Shown here: one piece after another, positions 7,086-11,554 of the stretch
How the letters are laid out: every line of letters begins with the position of its first letter
Position numbering within the stretch: position 1 is the first letter of the stretch
Origin: Desulfobacterales bacterium
Lineage (GTDB): Bacteria > Desulfobacterota > Desulfobacteria > Desulfobacterales > JAUWMJ01
Length of the DNA: 11,554 bases
NCBI GenBank assembly: GCA_030613225.1
Contig: JAUWMJ010000044.1
Location: forward strand, 1 to 11,554
Reading direction: 5' to 3'
The notes under the pieces: generated by a model
Seen by the model: only the letters and a program-made list of their open reading frames with translations
Database searches by the model: none
Told to the model about the DNA's origin: nothing
Position numbers and translations under genes: made by a program

Positions 7086-7298
7086 TACGGGTTACGAGTT
7101 GCGGGTTGCGGGGTACGGGGTACGGGTTGCGCGTTTCGGGTTACGGGGTACGGGGTATAAAAAGGAGTATTTCCATTAACACCTCGCAACACGTAACTCA
7201 CACCTCGTAACTCGCAACCCGGAACACTTGCGTGATAAGCAAACAAACATGTTAAAAAATGCGCATTATGGTTAGCGATAAATGTCGTTGTAAGGTTA
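7086..7298 (-). repeat. Dispersed intergenic element, copy 2 (stop-codon-abutting)
   Basis: Read on the minus strand, this begins TAACCTTACAACGA at 7298, and its first three bases are the stop codon of the response regulator. It carries the same small palindrome region, then about 45 nt of extra AT-rich sequence absent from copy 1, then GGGTTGCGAGTTACG-type units, the shared core (7123-7190) and a longer run of CCCGTA/CCCGCAA units ending just before the cupin ribosome-binding site. Like copy 1 it has the same orientation as the gene it follows. Short open frames across it are repeat artefacts. Confidence 0.85.
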
Positions 7299-8459
7299 AT
7301 ATTGTTTTGCAATTTTTCCGAAAGCCCTTATTTCATCAGGAAGATCCTCAACTTGAATAGTGGTATCTACTCCAAAGGCAAAAGATCTTTCAATGACATT
7401 TTCTAACTGGATCACATTGCCCGGCCAATTATATTTTAATAAATAATCCATAGCCTCTGTAGATACATTCAAAATCTTATTTGAGCCCCGGGATTTAAAT
7501 TTATCTAAGAAGTTGATTATAAGCAGGCAGATATCTTCTTTTCGATCCCTCAATGGAGGCATGTTAATAGAAACGGCATTAAGGTAGTTGAAGAATTTTC
7601 GTTCTATGCTTCCGTTTTCAAGGCTTTCTTCGATGTCTTTATTTGTAGCAGCGATTATCCTTAGGTCAAAGTCATTTTTTTCTTTGTTGCCGCCTGATTC
7701 CATTGGTTTATGCTTCTCCGCCCGAAGGAATTCACTCTGGATTGCAGGCGGAATTTCAGCGATTTCATCCAGAAAGATGGTTCCGCCTTGATGTTTTAAA
7801 AGATCTATAAAGGTATCGGGCTTCCTGGTTTCAGGAAGTTTTTTTACAAAACTGCTGCAATTTACAGGGATAAAGGGTTTGTCTTTTCGTTCGCTGTTTT
7901 TGTGGATGACATGGGCGGTTAGTTCTTTTCCCGTCCCGCTCTCACCCTGGATTAACACGTTGGGGCTGTAGGGTTTCATTCTGTCAATTATTTCGTAAAT
8001 TTCCTGCATCCTCAGATTGATTCCAACCATTTCGTCGTATTTATGTCTTTCTTTTATTCTTTTCTTCAGCAATACATTTTCCCGCTTAATCTTTTTTTCC
8101 TCGACAATTCGATCAATGATTATTTTTAAAAGATCAAGTTTAAAGGGCTTCTGGAGGTAATCATAGCTTCCGGTTTTCATAGCTTTGACGGCTGACTCCA
8201 GGGTTCCATGCCCCGTCACAATAATTACTTCGATTTCAGGACTGTATTCTTTTATTCTGGCAAGGAGTTCGATGCCGTCGATTCCAGGCATCTTGAAATC
8301 TGTAAAGACAATATCGAATTTTTTATCTTTTAATAATTTTAAAGCTTCAATGCCACTTTCCGCAAGCCAGACCTTGTAACCTTCCCTGGAAAGATATTGA
8401 TCTACAATGCTCCGTATAGCACTATCATCATCAACAAACAGGATTTTATAATCTTCCAT
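7296..8459 (-). CDS. Response regulator with degenerate NtrC-type AAA+ domain, no GAFTGA loop and no HTH
   Basis: The 387-residue protein has an N-terminal receiver (about 1-120) with the acidic pocket at Asp10-Asp12, phospho-acceptor Asp54 (TDFKMPG) and Lys104. A linker leads to an NtrC-like AAA+ domain (about 145-375) with intact Walker A (GESGTGKE, 172-179) and Walker B (FLDE, 229-232). It has lost what a sigma-54 activator needs. Between Cys201 and Asp231 it is 12 residues shorter than the neighbouring activator and the GAFTGA loop is gone. Both arginine-finger positions in the FREDL-YR block are replaced (Glu286 and Tyr292), and the sensor II WPGNVRE motif reads WPGNVIQ. It ends without an HTH. 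An upstream TTG at 8471 is in frame, but the ATG at 8459 has GGAGG 5 nt before it and is preferred. It probably signals by protein contact, perhaps through the activator encoded just upstream. Confidence 0.92.
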   Translation of the reverse strand: MEDYKILFVDDDSAIRSIVDQYLSREGYKVWLAESGIEALKLLKDKKFDIVFTDFKMPGIDGIELLARIKEYSPEIEVIIVTGHGTLESAVKAMKTGSYDYLQKPFKLDLLKIIIDRIVEEKKIKRENVLLKKRIKERHKYDEMVGINLRMQEIYEIIDRMKPYSPNVLIQGESGTGKELTAHVIHKNSERKDKPFIPVNCSSFVKKLPETRKPDTFIDLLKHQGGTIFLDEIAEIPPAIQSEFLRAEKHKPMESGGNKEKNDFDLRIIAATNKDIEESLENGSIERKFFNYLNAVSINMPPLRDRKEDICLLIINFLDKFKSRGSNKILNVSTEAMDYLLKYNWPGNVIQLENVIERSFAFGVDTTIQVEDLPDEIRAFGKIAKQY

Positions 8460-8525
8460 TGATGCCTCCAAAACACGCGAGGGATATTTTATTCGAAAAA
8501 TGTCTGTAAACTGCTAAATCTGGAC

Positions 8526-8569
8526 CTCGTTGAGTGGTTGAGAGGTTAACTACTTAACCACTTAACGAG
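8526..8569. repeat. Hairpin of GTGGTT-type repeat between the two regulator genes
   Basis: Arms 8526-8542 and 8553-8569 match as inverted repeats at 15 of 17 positions around a 10-nt centre. Both differences are G-U wobbles in plus-strand RNA. It begins 11 nt after the stop of the sigma-54 activator on the minus strand. There is no T run after it in the minus direction, so an intrinsic terminator is not supported. It could attenuate or stabilise the regulator transcript, or be a dispersed palindrome. The remainder of the 120-nt gap shows nothing else clear. Confidence 0.75.
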
Positions 8570-8579
8570 ATCTGACGTT

Positions 8580-9566
8580 TTACGCTTTCTTTTTTATTTT
8601 GTGCCTTTTTATTTTTTCCACCAGGGTTGTTCGTTTAATCTGGAGAAAATCAGCCGCTTTGTTTTTAATCCAGTTGGTTTTTTTAAGAGCTTTGATGATA
8701 AGGGCTTTTTCATATTCGGTTACTGCTGTATTAAAACTTATCCCTTCTTCCGGCACATCAATATCAGGCAGTATTTTTTCATTTGCTCCGGCTTTAAATT
8801 TATCAGGCAAATCCTCAGGCAGTATCTTTCCTCCTTCATTTAAAACTACAAGCCTTTCAATCAAATTTTTAAGTTCTCTTACGTTCCCGGGCCAGGTTCG
8901 ATTCACCAGCATTTTCATAGCCCCGTCCGAAATCGTTATTTTGTCCTTTTTCTTCTCCAGGCAGAACTGGTTAATAAAATGCGAAATCAGCAGGGGTATA
9001 TCCGACTTTCTTTCTTTTAAAGCAGAGAGAGTTATTGGTATGACATAAAGGCGATAAAACAGGTCTTCCCTGAAATTTCCCTTTTGAACTTCTTCTTCCA
9101 AATCCCGATGGGTTGCAGCGATGACCCTTACATTTGCCTTTATGGTTTTGCTTCCACCTACAGGTTCAAATTCATTTTCTTCAAGTACTCTTAAAACTTT
9201 TACCTGAAGGTCCGGGCTCATATCGCCGATTTCATCTAAAAAGATGGAACCTCCTTCTGCCAGTTCAAATTTTCCCGGTTTATTTGCTATAGCGCCTGTA
9301 AAGGCTCCTTTAACGTGACCGAAAAGCTCACTTTCCAAAAGACCTGCACTAATTGCACCACAATTGATCTGAATAAAAGGATTGCTGCTTCGATCAGAGC
9401 TTTCGTGAATTGCTCTGGCAATAAGCCCTTTGCCTGTTCCGGTTTCTCCATTAATTATGATCGTGGTGTTGCTGTTTGCCACTTTTTCGACAATACTGAA
9501 GATTTCCTTCATTGGATCGCTTTGGCCAATGATATTGTCAAATATGTTTTTTTGCTCGGAGTTCAT
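8580..9566 (-). CDS. Receiver-less sigma-54-dependent transcriptional activator (PspF-like layout)
   Basis: The 328-residue protein starts almost directly with the AAA+ domain: Walker A GETGTGKG (40-47), ESELFGHVKGAFTGA with the sigma-54-contact GAFTGA at 87-92, Walker B IFLDEIGD (Asp111, Glu112), arginine-finger block FREDLFYRL (165-173) and WPGNVRELKN sensor II (225-234). A Fis-type HTH fills about residues 288-325. There is no N-terminal sensory domain, as in PspF and HrpR/HrpS, so its activity must be set by another protein. The next gene downstream encodes a receiver-bearing protein whose AAA+ domain lacks just the parts that are present here. The start ATG at 9566 has an AGG 4 nt upstream. 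It lies 46 nt after the PLP enzyme gene and may be co-transcribed with it. Its target promoters are unknown; one candidate site is at 6596. Confidence 0.95.
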   Translation of the reverse strand: MNSEQKNIFDNIIGQSDPMKEIFSIVEKVANSNTTIIINGETGTGKGLIARAIHESSDRSSNPFIQINCGAISAGLLESELFGHVKGAFTGAIANKPGKFELAEGGSIFLDEIGDMSPDLQVKVLRVLEENEFEPVGGSKTIKANVRVIAATHRDLEEEVQKGNFREDLFYRLYVIPITLSALKERKSDIPLLISHFINQFCLEKKKDKITISDGAMKMLVNRTWPGNVRELKNLIERLVVLNEGGKILPEDLPDKFKAGANEKILPDIDVPEEGISFNTAVTEYEKALIIKALKKTNWIKNKAADFLQIKRTTLVEKIKRHKIKKKA

Positions 9567-9612
9567 TATGCCTAAAAATATTTCGATAGTCTTTTAATTG
9601 GAATTAAACACT

Positions 9613-10833
9613 TCAAACCAGGCCAACTGCTTTAACTGCTCGTCCCACTTGCTCCAGGCGTGCGTCAAGGCTGCCGGTAAAGCCTATTGCAAGACGCAGC
9701 AAACCTGGTGAAAGTCCTATTTTTAGCTGGTCTTCAGGTGGAATCTCAGAAGAAGTGGATGAACCGGAACAGGAGATCAGCGTGTCATAATAACCTAAAG
9801 ATACAGCGATGTAACCGAATCGCTCCTTATTTTGTAATATAGACATCAATTCTTCAGCCTTTGACCTGGTCTTGCAATCAATGGTAAGTATTCCTCCATA
9901 ACCATAACTTTTATTTATCAGCGATTTTAACAGCTTATGCTGGGGGTGGGAAGGCAGTCCCGGATATGTTGCCGGAGCACCAATTTCTTCAAGATAGCTA
10001 GCTATAGCCATGGCTCGTAAGCTATGCTCTCTCATGCGGATCGCAAGATGAGGGATGCGCTGGATAATATCAAAGGCTACTCGGGGATCAAGAGTCGGGC
10101 CTAAAAGCATGATTCGACCTGTGTGAAGGTCCATGAGTTTATATATAAAATCCTTGTCGGCACAGATTGCACCTGCAATTAGGTCGCTGGCGCCGTTTAT
10201 GAATTTAGTCATTGAATGTACTACAATATCGGCTCCCAGTTGAATAGGAGATATAACCATCGGTGTAAAGGTATTGTCAACAACCAGCTTGATACTGTGC
10301 TTGTTTGCCAATTTTGATAATGCAGGAATATCAGCGATCTTAAGTGTTGGGTTGCCGACTGCTTCAGTGTAAATGACACGGGTTTTTGCAGTGATTGATG
10401 CTTCAAATGCAGCAGTATCCGTTGGATCAACAATAGTAGTAGTGATATCCATCTGGGGAAAAAGTTCATCCAGCAAAGCATGTGTTCCGCCGTAAATAGT
10501 GTTACTGGATACAATATGGTCTCCATGCTTACAGAGTTGCAGCAAGGTGCAGGAGATTGCAGACATGCCGCTTGCAGTGCAGACGGCTGCTTCACTGCCT
10601 TCCATAGCACTAAGATACCGCGACAGTATGTCCACTGTCGGATTAAAATGACGGCTGTATAGAAAACACCCGTTCTTATCAGGACCTCTGATTCCATCAA
10701 AGATCTCCGGCATAATTCCGGGTTCCATAACCGTAAAAGTAGACGATCGGGATATGGATGGTGTAACACCACCATGTTCGCCGAATTCTCTGCGCACCTC
10801 CCACAGAGCCTGTTCCGGATTATAATTTTTCAT
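9613..10833 (-). CDS. Cys/Met metabolism PLP-dependent enzyme (trans-sulfuration family)
   Basis: At 406 residues this has the normal length of the cystathionine gamma-synthase / O-acetylhomoserine sulfhydrylase / methionine gamma-lyase family. Visible motifs are YSRHFNPT (59-66, phosphate contact from the neighbouring subunit), the TASGM stretch (86-90), TIYGGTH (112-118), DNTF with Asp186 (pyridine nitrogen), SMTKFINGASD with Lys210 as the PLP Schiff-base lysine, and RLAIGFTG near the C-terminus with the carboxylate-binding Arg. The Cys found after YG in methionine gamma-lyase is Gly here, which leans towards a synthase or sulfhydrylase, but substrate choice cannot be fixed by eye. The ATG at 10833 has GGAAG 6 nt before it. 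It is cytosolic and probably tetrameric, as for the family. The sigma-54 activator follows after 46 nt. Confidence 0.92.
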   Translation of the reverse strand: MKNYNPEQALWEVRREFGEHGGVTPSISRSSTFTVMEPGIMPEIFDGIRGPDKNGCFLYSRHFNPTVDILSRYLSAMEGSEAAVCTASGMSAISCTLLQLCKHGDHIVSSNTIYGGTHALLDELFPQMDITTTIVDPTDTAAFEASITAKTRVIYTEAVGNPTLKIADIPALSKLANKHSIKLVVDNTFTPMVISPIQLGADIVVHSMTKFINGASDLIAGAICADKDFIYKLMDLHTGRIMLLGPTLDPRVAFDIIQRIPHLAIRMREHSLRAMAIASYLEEIGAPATYPGLPSHPQHKLLKSLINKSYGYGGILTIDCKTRSKAEELMSILQNKERFGYIAVSLGYYDTLISCSGSSTSSEIPPEDQLKIGLSPGLLRLAIGFTGSLDARLEQVGRAVKAVGLV

Positions 10834-10991
10834 TTTTTGCTTCCATTTATTGAAATTTTTATAAGCGGTTGTATTTAAAATGTATCTGTTATGGCAGATA
10901 AAATTTGCAAGCCAGCCGTTTTTTCTTAACCTCGATAAAAATCAGATCACATGAATGCTGCTTTAACCATGAGATCTTTGAAAAATAGTAA

Positions 10992-11178
10992 TTTTCGAAG
11001 TCTGCGCTTATCTGTTCGAGTTCAAGGAAGGCGAAAATTTCAACCACAGGAATATATGGAATATTTCGAGGATTGAAATTTGAGCCTGACGCAGGCACTT
11101 CAGTGAAGCTTTAGCGCTAATCGGGCAGATAAGCGCAAGACTTCGAAAAGTGCCGTTTCGAAGTCTGCGCTTATCTGC
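10992..11178. repeat. MITE-like element with 23-nt terminal inverted repeats plus an extra terminal copy
   Basis: The end sequence TTTCGAAGTCTGCGCTTATC occurs at 10993-11012 and again at 11156-11175, and as an inverted copy (with one extra A) at 11126-11148. Thus 10992-11149 is a 158-nt element with inverted ends. The third copy makes a tight hairpin with the second (11125-11178, a 23-bp stem with one bulge and a 7-nt loop). Inside there is a second inverted pair around GAAAATTTCAA/TTGAAATTTG. A 69-codon minus-strand frame over the left half is not convincing as a gene. The element fills most of the spacer 10834-11197 between the ketoacyl synthase and PLP genes. The rest of that spacer shows nothing firm, and the hairpin lies where a terminator for the ketoacyl synthase gene would be. 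Confidence 0.8.
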
Positions 11179-11197
11179 AAAGGTCTCATCATGTTTT

Positions 11198-11554
11198 TCA
11201 GTTAATTTGCAGTACAGAGCTACGGGTCATCCCGGAGCCAACAGAATCGCGAAGGACAATCTTTGCATGCCGCAGATTATCAAGGTTTCGGTTTACAGGA
11301 AAACCCTGGATGGTATCTTCTTTTAATGCTCCGCGTTGAAGATCATAAGGGAGTCTTTGCATGCAAACAACGGAGCAGTTACCTCGTGTATGGATATTAT
11401 TTACCATATGGTTTCCAATAAAATCTTTTACGGTTTTCTTCTTGTCGGGTTTGGCATCCCAAAAAACCTGTTCCAGCGTCAGTGGTATCATGGCAAAATT
11501 TGCCTGATGCTCAAAAAGAAGATCGATATCGTACATGGTCAGGTTGTTTCTGGC
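11198..11554 (-). CDS. KAS III-like beta-ketoacyl synthase, C-terminal part (cut by the window edge)
   Basis: The frame is open to the right edge, so the 118 visible residues are the C-terminal part and the gene starts outside the window. FEHQANF carries the active-site His of the FabH/thiolase fold, NNIHTRGNCSV carries the partner Asn, and the last residues DSVGSGMTRSSVL match the Gly-rich C-terminal strand (GFGGGLTWGA in FabH). The active-site Cys half is out of the window. Compared with FabH there is an insertion of about 20 residues between the Asn motif and the final strand (about QRGALKEDTIQGFPVNRN), so this may be a specialised KAS III relative rather than the housekeeping FabH. The role would be C-C bond formation between an acyl thioester and a malonyl or similar extender. 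The stop is followed by the hairpin at 11125-11178. Confidence 0.75.
   Translation of the reverse strand, partial: ARNNLTMYDIDLLFEHQANFAMIPLTLEQVFWDAKPDKKKTVKDFIGNHMVNNIHTRGNCSVVCMQRLPYDLQRGALKEDTIQGFPVNRNLDNLRHAKIVLRDSVGSGMTRSSVLQIN

Noticed and set aside
7073..7312. Minus-strand open frame of 79 codons
   Set aside because: It lies almost wholly in the repeat element, is low-complexity and overlaps the response regulator end in another frame.
8460..8471. TTG start at 8471 for the response regulator
   Set aside because: It overlaps the GGAGG that is correctly placed for the ATG at 8459, and receiver domains usually begin just before the KILFVDDD strand.
10892..10910. A second sigma-54-like site (TGGCA...TTGCA) before the PLP enzyme gene
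   Set aside because: The GG and GC are 14 nt apart instead of 12, and the site points away from the gene.
10889..11098. Minus-strand open frame of 69 codons
   Set aside because: Half of it is the MITE-like repeat and no ribosome-binding site or family motif is visible; I treat it as non-coding.

Overview
The window looks like a piece of chromosome from an anaerobic, moderately AT-rich Desulfobacterota-type bacterium (Desulfobacterales is my best guess). I base this on the combination of a CbbQ/NorQ-like AAA+ ATPase with a large VWA partner, NtrC-type sigma-54 regulators, an iron-sulfur flavoprotein fused to an arsenate-reductase-like domain, a MEMO-family protein, and many short palindromic or minisatellite-like intergenic repeats. 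This is an inference from gene content; there is no rRNA or other taxonomic marker, and I see no tRNA, CRISPR array or complete transposase gene.

Left part, plus strand (1-5309). The window opens inside a MoxR-class AAA+ ATPase of the CbbQ/NorQ/NirQ type, followed 14 bp later by a 906-residue VWA-domain protein of the CbbO/NorD type. This is the usual ATPase plus MIDAS-adaptor pair that remodels a metalloenzyme or Rubisco client; the client is not in the window. A repeat-filled spacer (3426-3725) leads to an unrecognised 138-residue protein, then a first copy of a dispersed intergenic element (4140-4280), then a two-domain protein that joins an FMN reductase/iron-sulfur flavoprotein module to a low-molecular-weight phosphatase/ArsC module.

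Centre (5310-5681). A nested inverted repeat with a 44-bp perfect inner arm fills the gap between two convergent genes.

Right part, minus strand (5679-11554). Read in the direction of transcription, the genes are: the C-terminal part of a KAS III-like beta-ketoacyl synthase (cut by the right edge), a repeat-rich spacer, a Cys/Met-metabolism PLP enzyme, a receiver-less sigma-54 activator with a complete GAFTGA loop and a Fis-type HTH, a response regulator whose NtrC-like AAA+ domain has lost the GAFTGA loop, arginine fingers, sensor II arginine and the HTH, then a small cupin and a MEMO-family (AmmeMemoRadiSam B) protein. The two regulators are complementary: one has the receiver, the other has the sigma-54-contact loop and the DNA-binding domain. 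They may work together as a split activator.

The most unusual non-coding signal is between the cupin and MEMO genes. A sigma-54-like -24/-12 site on the plus strand (6596-6611) is placed so that transcription would start at the foot of a 109-nt near-perfect hairpin (6624-6732). Eight of the ten arm differences give G-U wobble in plus-strand RNA, which suggests that the plus-strand RNA is what has been maintained. Several intergenic repeats in the window also begin exactly at the stop codon of the preceding gene.
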